This document shows, in pieces, positions 53,427-64,000 of a DNA stretch of 64,000 bases (within the stretch, counting starts at the first letter, position 1; the number at the start of each line of letters is the position of its first letter). The notes beneath the pieces were generated by a model. That model was given only the letters and a program-made list of their open reading frames with translations, was not told where the DNA came from and ran no database searches. The stretch is from Lingula anatina. Lineage: Eukaryota; Brachiopoda; Lingulata; Lingulida; Lingulidae. The DNA lies in assembly GCF_001039355.2 (NCBI RefSeq), contig NW_019775103.1, forward strand, positions 136,920 through 200,919. The letters are read 5' to 3'. The translations under genes and the position numbers were made by a program.

Positions 53427-53675
53427 GGTATATGCCAATGCACACTGTGTTGTGTATGTGTGGTTGTACATATACAGACTTGCTTTCTGAAGTCGAACTA
53501 TTCGCAAATCAGTCAAGGACTTAAACTATGTATGATAGCGTGTGAACGTGAAAAATTCTAGGTGTTGAATGAAGTGCTATTTACGAAAAGCTGTTAGTGG
53601 TTATTATGTTGGATAACATATTATTATTATTATTTCACTAATGTATGATATTGTCGTTGAATATGTTGCTTCTTT

Positions 53676-53681
53676 AATAAA
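53676..53681 (+). terminator. Polyadenylation signal AATAAA
   Basis: Canonical AATAAA 250 nt after the stop codon of the plus-strand GPCR, a usual 3' UTR length. Confidence 0.5.
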
Positions 53682-56600
53682 GGTACTATTAAAAAATCAG
53701 ACTTACTTATCACAGGGAAAGGAAAGGTAGGCGCATCAGCCCTGACTGGAAATAGGTAAATTCTTGATAATTAACACCTATTTGCATATTTATGGTACAT
53801 GCGTATTGGTGCATATGACATTTTTGGCCGCCGTTGCCACTTGTAGAAAAGAGTAACAAGATTATGATGGTACTTAATACCGCGTGTCGCTAAAAATGCA
53901 GATTTGCCATGAAAAAAATCTTAAAAGCTGTGCCAATTTCTGCGCAGGCAATTCACGCTGACAGTTTATCGTGGTCCGTACGCGATTTTACAAATCCACG
54001 TATATTTCGGAAAAAAATATAATAATAAAAGCACACGGCGGATATTGGTTTGCATTAACGTGTTTTGTACTCTGCAGGGATTCTAGTATTAATAGACCTA
54101 TTAGCGCCGTGTATTCCAAGAACACGACCATGTTAATTAATGACTCCATACGTCTCCAATAAATGACGATTTACATGACATTCCTATTACAGCGCGAACA
54201 AATAATCCTAATTGCTCGGAGGGAAATTAATAAGAATCGTTCGAGTAATACATTTTTGAAAAAATATCAATCAAAGTTGAAGGCGCGATATACTGGGATT
54301 AAGAGTTGATGAAGGTGATGTTTTATGTAAAGAGTTCTTGTTTTTTTGATAGATTGTAAAATGTCGTTTTATTTCGAGGTTTCTGGTGCAAACGACAAAT
54401 GTTTGGGATCATGCATTACACCGATTATGAACGGACATTTTGCAGCGTCTAATGAAAATCGAAGTGATTGATTCTGGTTTTAATCATTTCTTTTTAATGA
54501 TGAACGGTAGAATTCAAATTGAATTGTGCTTTTTATTTTGTAGTGATTAAGTAGTTGCAATATGGCAGAAGCTTTGGAAAATAGTGTGGCTGATAATAAA
54601 CTGGAATCTATATACACTGTATATAATTACGGACCTATCTGATAATATGTATTAATGATCTGGGCACTTCCAATAATTGCCAGTTTACGTGAGCCTTACT
54701 AGTCAAGTAATGTTACTTTTCTTCAAATCTGCTCGCATTGAAAACTCTTCGAATGGTATATTCAACTTACTCCTTTTTCATAATATAAAACTTGATAAGA
54801 TAAAAACAAGCTCAAAACTTCTTTCTCAAACGCTAAGTGGCAGTATCGAACGGTAAGCCATGGGAATTTCAAGTCGACTTGTACAGAAATGCATCACGTT
54901 GTAACGCACGAAACCTTAATTTCAAATTGCAAAGGGACACACTTTCGCGAAATAATACAACAGGCGGAGAGCTGTTCTGCATGAGGTTGCACATGTACAA
55001 GATGGTGATTTGATAGTAATAAAGCATTGGTATCAGCCTGGATTTTAAGTAACGAAGTGACATCTGTGCTCAGAAAAATGGACGTTTGAAAATTTCATAG
55101 AAAAAAGAATAGTAACTGTCAGTAGTGTTTTTTAGAGAAAATTATGTACACGGCAGGTACAGTTTCCCCCCATGCACTGGCAGAGGAACTCCCCTCCCCT
55201 AGTTTAATCGGCCACGTTAGTCGAAAAGCAGTACAGAAGGGGGGGTCTAAGGGGAATTCCTTCCCATCACCTTTCTAAAATGGGTTTGATTACAAGTATT
55301 AGACGTTACAAAGACTTTTAAAGCTGTTATTCAAATAAGGTCTCAGATTCTATGAAAATTGAGTCGATTTCAATAAATAGGTAACATACAATATAGTTCA
55401 AGTTTTTTTTCTTTTGATTTCTTTTCATTCCGGTAATTTGACAAAAAGAGGTGGATATTGATAATATATTCTTTGCATAGGATGAAATGACGCATCACAT
55501 GTATATTATAGCTAGTTTAAACAGGAACATCATGTTAAATGCACGCATTCCGCGAATTTCAAGGCACTTTTCAACCATAAACTATCAAATCTGAAGGTCG
55601 ATAGTTGCACAGACAATGTTTTCGTTAAATACATACGCGTCAAAACGGCATTATTTTAACCCGCATACTAGCATTTGTTAATGATACCATTAATTATTTC
55701 AGTGTTGCCTGAGATTACCTTGCTAAGTTCATCAGTGTATCTCATATTTGCACTTGAGAGCACTCTTGCCGCATTAACTCGACACGTGTTACCTAATTAA
55801 CAGATAATCTGTATTGTTTAATTTCAAACTATGGCATTGCTAATGCCGCGGTACGTGTCATACTTGACGATCAGTCATCAATTATCGACACCTAGAATTA
55901 ACACTTCTACCCTGACAACGTTTGAAATGAGCCGTCATCACTGATATCAAACATTTATGGCAGTATATATACACCGCCCTTGATATTTGGGAAAAAGTCT
56001 TTTGACTGATAGCAAATGTTTGAATTAATGTTACCCAATACTGTTTCTACGTGCATAACTCAAAATTAATTTTGTAGATAATTGTGCTCATCATCTCTCG
56101 ATTTCAAATTGCGGTGATGTGAATGAATATGCAATGCTTCACAACAGGATTTGGTGTCAATATATAAATACGAGTTGAAAGAAAAAAAACAGAAAAGCCG
56201 TTTGTCTTTATATCAAGTTTTGATAAATAAATGAATAGATGGATAGATAGATAGATAGATAGATAGATAAGTTTGAAAAGCATTATTTCAAGACTAGCCT
56301 AACCTTCAGTTGTTCGCTTAAACATGGGAACTGAGATTTAACATAACTGTTTCTTAGAAGACATTATTTAATTTTATCACTCAAAGTCAGTCAGTGGAGT
56401 CAGTTAGATCAATTGAGTTTTACTCCAAAATCTTCATTTTAGCATTCTTATAATAAGACTTGTTTTATATGTTGACCACCAGAGGGACGGTTCCTTGCTC
56501 CCCCCGCCCCTCCCCGCCCCCGAGACGGTAACGATGACCGTATAAAAATGAATTAATGTCAGCATACTACATCTTTGGAAAATAATAAGTTATTTAATGT

Positions 56601-59600
56601 TTAATTTTCATCCATTTAATGTCTTATGAACACGCCATCAAGTTATCAATTGCGATGTTTATTATGACAGGAAAGGTGTTGTCATGTAACAGTTCTCGGC
56701 TATCCATGGTTATGCAGCCAACTGACGTTTTGCAATCGCGGCGTTTTGTGAAGCCATCTTTGACCGATATCGCAAAGTCGACATTACGCAGTCAGCTATC
56801 CCACTCTAGCCACCTTACATGTAATTAACCGCAAAACTAAAGTCATCTTTAAAACAGGTAACTTTTGTCCGATTGGCATTTTGCACCAAACACACTTCGT
56901 GTTTAGCCAATTTCGCCAGTTTCAACTATTTCCTTACACTTAGTAGTTATACATCAATAACCTGCCATAAAAAGGACACAGCACTCGCCACCTCGTCTCA
57001 ACCATATCTCTACCAATTCCAAGGCAAATTAAATATCTCCCCTCAAATGACCTGCAAAAAAATCCATTGCCTGCCAAACTGAGAAACCGTATCAATCTAG
57101 TCCGTGTAACCAGCTACTAGAGTGCAATCAACTCTGATCAACACCAGACAAGATGGGGCTTCTGGCAGAGCTAGGCGTTGGCTTGTTTGCCAATACTGAT
57201 CCATCGTTAATCACTGCCAGGAATTGGGATAAGTCAATGCCGCGAACTGATACAACCATTTTTATTTGAAATGGCAACTAGTTTATTAATCCATAAATGC
57301 CAATTAATATTTATATGCTGTTTTCTTAAAACCATATTTGTTTCATAAAATGGGTTCGGTTTGAAAGGCGTGTGTCCTTGTTATGTGAGCGTGTTGAAGT
57401 ATTGTTTCATATAATGATGGGAAGAACTGAGATACACGTACCTGAACATTACGAACAAGCCATTAGAGCACTCTACTCAAGCTCTACGCCCATCATTTTG
57501 TTTTTAGAAAAGGGACTGTTTAGTAATGCGCAATGCCAATCAGTACGGTCCATTTCGCAGTCATTAAATATTGATTTAATGCCCCGGTAAAGGTATTTAC
57601 AATGACAGACGTACGTTAAATATTTGGAGAAAACTTCAAATCTAAAAACATTCATCCTTGGCAGGCAAATGATACCCCATACAGAGAAAGTATATTCTTA
57701 TGCCGGACAGCTTTTTTCTGGATCATAAGGAAGTAGCTCGACACAACTGGAGGGTAAAATAGGCTTGGTGTAAGGAAAAATGTGCATCGCAATGGGAAAT
57801 GGCGTGAAATTCCGAAAATAGCCTATTATTCTTGGCACAGGCAACAACATTTCGTCATAACAGAAATGATCCTTTATGCATACCTTTACTGCCAAAAAAA
57901 GGTTTTTACGACATTTAGGAGCCAATACGTGTTATAGGCATTCGGTTTTCTCCGCTTTCTTGTACATGCATTACATGAGCATCTCACGGTTGCTACCGAG
58001 TCCGGCCATTCTTAGCCGGAAGTGACGTACGCAGGGCAGCCTTGTACACATGGTTTTGTGCTACCACTTTTCAATAGTAAGATATATTTTCGAAGTGGAA
58101 CCTTACCAGTCTCACATCTCATGGGCATCACCCAAACATCCAGATTTAACGTACAAAACACTTATAAGCGAACGGATTCACTAACATTTACATTTCACAA
58201 AAAAGCCCTTGGGTCTATGATATTGATGGGGATTTCTTTCTTAAGTATATTTTTTCTTTATTTTCGTCTTTCCTGATTACTTTAAACTACGAAATGTAAC
58301 GAATCTTAAACAGGAACGGATTTGACTTTGACAGGCTGATCAGCACAGTAGACGTTACTCGGACAAACGTGTATCCTTACTCATATACTTCTTATATGCC
58401 CCCAATACTAATACGGATAATAGGCACGGTCACCACCAACAGGCACGTGGGCTGCGCGACAGAAGAAGGCCAGGAGAGCTCAACGTAAGCATGAACTGTG
58501 TGCGATGTCTGAGGTCGGTTGCGACTTGGGCTACGGGCTGACCTCGGCGTACATATTCATTCAGCCGGCTCCGAGCCCATTATCAATTTCGCCGACCGAC
58601 AAACAGCTAGCTAGAGAAGACAATTAATCGGAGAAACAGCAGCTTGCTTAGCAAGCACTGTACATCGCCAGCGCTGTCCAGCACCCGAAACCGACGGAAT
58701 CCAATCGGTAATGGAATCACTTCTGGCACAGACAGAGAAGCGCAGCATGACATCGCGGCAGTTGCATACGGTGGCCATCAGACGGTGACTCAGGGGGCTA
58801 TCGGAGGAATGCTGCATGCTCATTGTTTACTGCTTGGAGACACGGTAGCCTGTACTAAATGGCACCAACCCTCACCTCGAACGGCAAAACGCAGAAACCG
58901 CCAATTATTGGAGGCTTAGTGCAAAGCATGAACATTTAATTATTTTTCTGTGTCTCTACGAATTAAAAAGTTTTATAAAAAAAACTTTTTACGTATCATG
59001 CTGTCAACCTTAAATCATAATTAACATGTATATCACAGCTTCTTAAAATGCTACGAATGAGCTAATGATTTTTTCAGGTAAAGAAATTACTTTTTCTTAA
59101 AATCAATTAAAAGAATGAAAAGATGATTAAACCTTTTGGACTTGTATTTCAACGTATTTACCCATGGAAAAGCGGTAAATGGAAGTTATTGAGTTTTCCT
59201 TCTGCTTCTAGTTTGTCTTTCATCAGTCTCTGATAAAGGGCTATATATAAGTTCAGAAACACAAATGTAGACATTCAAGGTATTTAGTAAATTTATTGAA
59301 AAGAAGAGCCATTCTTTAAACTTTTTAATTCCTTGCAAAGGCATCGACAATTGTCCTCGTGCACGAAAAAGTGCATCGACAAAATATAAATGAAATATTT
59401 AACCTTCAAACGTCCTTACTGCTTCTTATCTGATACCTTTTTTAGTTCTTTTATTAACAAAGTCCTCCAAGAATGCATTACCATTTGTACTTCCCCAACA
59501 ACACAGCAACCTGTCAATAATGTTTTTTCTCTGTATCTTATATAAATCGTACGCACATTGCGTTTGGGATCACAATAAATAGGAAGATTGATGAAAAAAT

Positions 59601-60786
59601 AAATTCTAGGTGCTTGGGGATGTTTGATTTCCCCGTCTGTCAGCACTAATCATTCTTACACCTTCAGACCATATACACATGCCAAAGCCATATCGGAACC
59701 GGTTATTATTGGATTGTAACGAGATCTGCCAATTCCCTCAGGAGTAACATTGCACATGCAACATGACGTAAAAAGTTAATTCTCAAATATATTCAATTTC
59801 AAATAACTTCCTTGACTGTCTCAAGCAGCCATGGAAATGATTTCATGTTTGACAAAGTGATTAGTTCTGAAATAGTATTATGATGTGTAATAGGCGGTTG
59901 CGAACGTTCATATCTCGAATGAAAATCGTTGTGGCCTTTAAACTGCTGTTACGCATGTGTTTGTGTTTCACGTACTAAAGAAAAACAGACTTATACACGT
60001 ATGTATATGATTACCAGATGTATTCGTTATTGATAAAGTGTGAAATCCGTGCAGAAAAACATTAAAAAATATTATCCCCTTTTATTTTATAATTGGGATT
60101 TAAATACCATGGGAGGATTGGCGTGCTGTATTCTTTACAATATCAACGGAAAAATAAATGGGTTCATAATCAAAAAGATTCCATACAGCAAAACAGATAC
60201 CTTTTTGGCGTAATACTGCTTCTCTCATATACACTAGATTATTACACGACTTCTTAAAAAAAACGGAATTCATTTATTCTATCCTATTATTCAAAAGCAC
60301 AGACTAGACAAAAAGCATCTGCAATGTCACTAGAATTTACCTTGTAATTATATCTTTATATTTTTTCTTAAACATTTTATCACATGTAAAACGGGTTCAT
60401 CGTAAGTAATGGTTACGACAGAAAAATAATGAAATACAGAAAATTAAAACCTTTGAAAATCACAAGGCACGTCTAGAGTGTAGGCTACGTTAGAAAAAAA
60501 TTTGATATCAATCATGGACACAATAAAGAAATGTGTTAGCTGTGTCTGGACGCATCATACACACTGCCATACACAATGATTAGCTGGATATATATAACGT
60601 TTTCAATAACGGCTAGATAAAAGCATAAAGAAATAAATGAAGCAATGCATTAAACATATGAATGCACTAGTATAAAACATGCCATTACCATAAACTTCTT
60701 CAGAAGTGACGTTTGAAAATCACAGATTTAGTACGAATAAATGTCGATATCAGTAGGCCTATAACAGGTATATAAAGTTTTCTTCT
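53682..60786. other. Intergenic between the two receptor genes
   Basis: No gene is supported on either strand. It contains a GATA tetranucleotide repeat (56242-56269) and a GC-richer block at about 58430-58920 with a 91-codon open frame of low-complexity, family-less composition, which I do not regard as a gene. Confidence 0.55.
56242..56269. repeat. GATA tetranucleotide microsatellite
   Basis: About seven perfect GATA units. Confidence 0.9.
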
Positions 60787-61899
60787 TTATAGGTTAGTTG
60801 TCTGACAATGTTGATCACGGCGGAACTTTCTGTTACTTGCCAGGCGCCCCCTGGTGTTGGACGGCACGGCCCTTCCGTTTGTGGTACGCATGCGCGCGAT
60901 TTGTCTGCTGCGCGCCTGGTGTGTAAATGCTCTGGAAGTGCAGAGAAGTTGCCTGTACGCTCTCCTGTAGTTTTTGTCTATGAAACCATATATGAACGGA
61001 TTTACAGACGTAGTCATGCAACCCAATACGTACGCCAGCCCATGGGTGTCACGACGGTTGCCTCGTAGGTGAATCAGATCCACGACAGAGCTTGGAACGA
61101 GTAATAAATTAACTAAAACAAAGCACAGTCCAATCATTCTGGCGGACCTCATATTCTCTTCCATTTCCACGTCCAGTGTCATACTTTCTCCAGCTTGTAG
61201 CGACTGGTTGCTAGACATTTTGCCGAATTTCTTAATAATTGAAATAAAGCAAATAATGGAGACCACAGTCGGGATGCCGTGCCACACTAATTTACTGATG
61301 TGTCGGAATAGGAAGGATGGATCGTACATTATTCCACAACGACACTGTAGTTCATCAAAGCCCAACTTCCCTCCAGACCCAAAAAGGAGTGGGACGTGAA
61401 ATGCAGCTGGTAGACCAAATGAAGCCGATATCAACATTATGTTTAGTTGTCTCCACGTGATTTTCTTTATACAGCTCTCCATGCAGATGGTTATGTATTT
61501 CTGCACGGCAACAAAACAAAGGTTCAAGCTCGATACACTGAATACAACCCAAGAGTAATACCCAATGAATGCACAAGCCTCTGGGCCGAGGTTCCACTCG
61601 CACGACCACATAGAATAAACGTCCACACAAAACACTGGTAAATTCAACGGGCCGTTTGTAATACTCAGACTGGCTATCAGCGCATGTCTCCCCTTGCGCA
61701 AGTTAGGAGTGAGGGTGATTGACAAAACGACCAATACATTGCCAGCCAAACTAATGGCTATCACTACAATAGTAAAATATGCCCAGATGTAACTTGGTAG
61801 TTGTTTCAACGTTGTCCCTGTGGCCTTACTACCGTTGGAAGCACTGTTTAAAATTAAATCGTCGTCAAGTGAAAACGCAGTCAATGAACCGTTTGTCAT
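60787..61899 (-). CDS. Orphan class A GPCR with degenerate signature motifs
   Basis: Intronless, 370 aa, with seven hydrophobic spans and sequons at N3 and N22. TM1 keeps the family GN (53-54) and TM7 keeps NPFIY (300-304). Cys109 and Cys186/188 can form the TM3-loop 2 disulphide. Other class A landmarks are replaced: TM2 has Asn82 where Asp is expected, TM3 ends AVQKYITI (QKY at 133-135, not DRY), TM4 lacks its tryptophan (ISASFGLP) and TM6 has VLVNLLLVP in place of CWxP. General form recalls the melatonin/Moody/GPR84-like receptors, but I cannot place it. The tail is very basic (about 320-363). An intact frame of 371 codons argues against a pseudogene. Confidence 0.8.
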   Translation of the reverse strand: MTNGSLTAFSLDDDLILNSASNGSKATGTTLKQLPSYIWAYFTIVVIAISLAGNVLVVLSITLTPNLRKGRHALIASLSITNGPLNLPVFCVDVYSMWSCEWNLGPEACAFIGYYSWVVFSVSSLNLCFVAVQKYITICMESCIKKITWRQLNIMLISASFGLPAAFHVPLLFGSGGKLGFDELQCRCGIMYDPSFLFRHISKLVWHGIPTVVSIICFISIIKKFGKMSSNQSLQAGESMTLDVEMEENMRSARMIGLCFVLVNLLLVPSSVVDLIHLRGNRRDTHGLAYVLGCMTTSVNPFIYGFIDKNYRRAYRQLLCTSRAFTHQARSRQIARMRTTNGRAVPSNTRGRLASNRKFRRDQHCQTTNL

Positions 61900-64000
61900 G
61901 TTCGCAAGGGGATTGTCTCTTTTCAGTTGTATACATTAATGTCACATTATTTGACATAACCTCTTTTAATAAAAGCACCCCTCAAGATAGAGGCATCTAT
62001 AATGTCACTGTGATGGCACCAGGCATCAGTTATTTTCCCCATACCATTTTTAATTTTCGTGCCAAGATAAAAAGGAGACTTTTGTACTCTTTGCCACATA
62101 CCTCATTCGCCTGTCTACCATTGTTTCAGAAATGTTGTATGGTACTACTTCCTACCGTAACCTTTCTTCATTCACGTCCAGTGGATATTTATATATACTT
62201 TGATTCAACTGGCTAATCTTCTTCGTCGTCTTATATGTACGTGACAGCATTAGTCAATTACAGCACGCTCTCCGTATAGAATACCTATTTTCGGTGCTTA
62301 TTATCCCGAACTTGTATTTATTTTAACCAAAACCATTTACTGAGAGCACTGTTTACTGCATTGTTCTAAATATCTTCCTCGACACTCTAATCTTACTCCA
62401 AGTCTGTGTGGCTTAAAAGATCGCATTGTGGTAGGAGCATTAAGGTCGAATGCTAATACCCATATGAAAGGGAGAGGACCACTTTTTTCCAGACAATGCT
62501 TCTGTCATTATTTTACTAAATATTTGATCAAAACGAATATCCCTCTTTGATCCCACTTGCATGACCACGGTAGTGTTGCAGTGTTCATGCATTTACCGCT
62601 AACTTGCATACTTTCGGTGTCTACACATACGAAGCCTTTATAAAGAGCCCGGGGTGGAGGAAGGCACGTGTCTAATTTAATCCTTCAATTTTTGTAAGTA
62701 ACATGAACACGTTCAGTTAGTGGTATAGAAAAAAAAAGCATAACTGTCCTTAAAGATATATATTTTATTTACTTAAATATCCATGGGTCTTATTTGTTTT
62801 TGTCAAAGATTCACTGACATACGTGATGTGTTAGATATACAAATAAAGAAAATTCCCATTGCAATTCTATCTATAGAGTGGTTAATGCCACGGCATCATG
62901 GAGAGATTCAACCAAACGACACATAATGCTCGTAAGCGGAAATTAGCAGCAAGCTAGCTTACAGGTAGCAAATTATAGACTTTATTGCCAATTGAATTGT
63001 CAGTTTTAAACAACTAATAGGATAGAGACAGATACAGATTAGAGGGTGATGCGTTATTCGACCTCTTCGCACTAAAGACGTCGAGTAAGGGCAATCCATC
63101 ACAGATCAGTTGTGGATAACGTGACACAGGCGATTATTCTTCAAAGGTTAATGAGGGAATTTGTAAGTTGTGCACCGTTGATGGCATTTTACAGGTCATT
63201 GCCACACGCCATTATACCCGGTGACTTGTACCGAGAGAAACCCCCGTGACGCAAGGTTCGGTTCCCATTGGTTTATACAGGTGCTCTCCGTACTAATTGT
63301 AAAACTCCCTATACACTAGACGACGCCCTTTCTGCTCCTTTGTGCGACCTCGCTGTAGTCGTAGAAAGGAGGCACAAGCATCGCTTTGGTTGTAGAATGA
63401 ATGCTCAATGATCGTCCAGTTGTCAAGTATAATTTTTTTACTCTCAAACGGGGCCGTACTTTGGGACCCAGAAAAGACGTCGTCCAGTGTAAAGGCAGCT
63501 TAAACCACATTTGTCACTATTACCTTCATATATATCTAATGGAGGGCGTACCTGATGTAACATGGAACCTCAGCTACGTAACACCGGTGTGACAGGAATG
63601 GTAGCCCAAGGAATGGAAGTCCGGGGTACCATATAATAAGTACAGGTTTGTGTTAGTCAGAGTATTGGGGTTAGTGTATGGGACGAATGTCACCTTTGCA
63701 AAGTAATAAGGAAAGGACCACTGTTCCTAGTGGACTGCCATTCTTGTTTCACCGGCACAAAGCCGGTGCAGTTGATGCCAATGGTGTACATAAGCCATTA
63801 TTTGGAATAAAAAAAAAAAAAAAAAACATTTTATCGTGAGGAGGTTTGGTAGACATACTAGTAGCTCCATCTTTGGACCATACGTCTGTTAATTAATGAT
63901 ACGTCAACATTCGGGCAATTTTCATATGTTCATGAAACTGAGTATTTTAGCTAATATGAAAACTGTTTCATAAAGTTTGTCCGAAATAGATGATAAATCT
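61900..64000. other. Upstream of the orphan GPCR, nothing recognised
   Basis: This holds the presumed promoter and 5' UTR of the minus-strand receptor. A TATA-like TTTATAAAG at about 62637 lies roughly 740 bp upstream of the start codon, but nothing ties it to the gene. An A run sits at about 63809-63827. No coding sequence is supported. Confidence 0.5.

Noticed and set aside
58644-58919. 91-codon frame in a GC-richer block
   Set aside because: GC-rich DNA lengthens chance frames; the sequence resembles no family, and no exon context or splice sites support it.
61779-62216. 145-codon plus-strand frame overlapping the start of the orphan GPCR
   Set aside because: Partly antisense to the receptor; no domain, no coding-like composition outside the overlap.

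Overview
This is a eukaryotic, intron-rich, AT-rich window with many microsatellites and no bacterial features. The gene set and the style of the receptors fit a bilaterian invertebrate, most likely a lophotrochozoan such as a mollusc. That placement is inference from protein resemblance. All exon models below were built by hand from open frames, GT/AG junctions and codon phase. Every multi-exon model closes in phase, but none has transcript support.

The left half (3.4-34.0 kb) is gene-dense. From left to right it holds: (1) a 16-exon minus-strand gene with an N-terminal SKICH domain of the CALCOCO/TAX1BP1 autophagy-receptor type, two tandem WxDL modules, a long coiled coil and an unrecognised C-terminus (3.4-13.1 kb); (2) a minus-strand gamma-glutamylamine cyclotransferase (GGACT-like) gene with one first exon and two candidate last exons, one broken (15.0-18.2 kb); (3) head-to-head with it, the DNA-repair factor XLF/NHEJ1 (18.5-24.1 kb); (4) tail-to-tail with XLF, the proteasome subunit alpha 2, PSMA2 (26.0-28.7 kb); (5) head-to-head with PSMA2, mitochondrial ribosomal protein bL32m, MRPL32 (29.0-30.4 kb); (6) a PEX11 peroxisome-division gene (31.4-34.0 kb). 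The genes are mostly housekeeping, and the two divergent pairs probably share promoters. PSMA2 and MRPL32 are, to my knowledge, also adjacent and divergent in human, which suggests very old linkage.

The right half (34-64 kb) is sparse. It has two intronless class A GPCR genes: an allatostatin-A/galanin-receptor-like receptor at 52.2-53.4 kb (+), and an orphan receptor at 60.8-61.9 kb (-) that lacks several class A signature residues. The roughly 18 kb before the first receptor holds simple repeats, a MITE-like element at 46.65-46.85 kb and weak candidates for noncoding 5' exons.

Small mobile-type elements include a tRNA-derived SINE head (7.1 kb), a perfect 26-bp foldback in PEX11 intron 1 (31.8 kb), an imperfect foldback in XLF intron 1 (20.1 kb) and the 46.7-kb element. 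The most unusual item is the SKICH-coiled-coil gene: its N-terminus is recognisable but the rest matches no architecture I know. The GGACT exon duplication and the degenerate GPCR come next.
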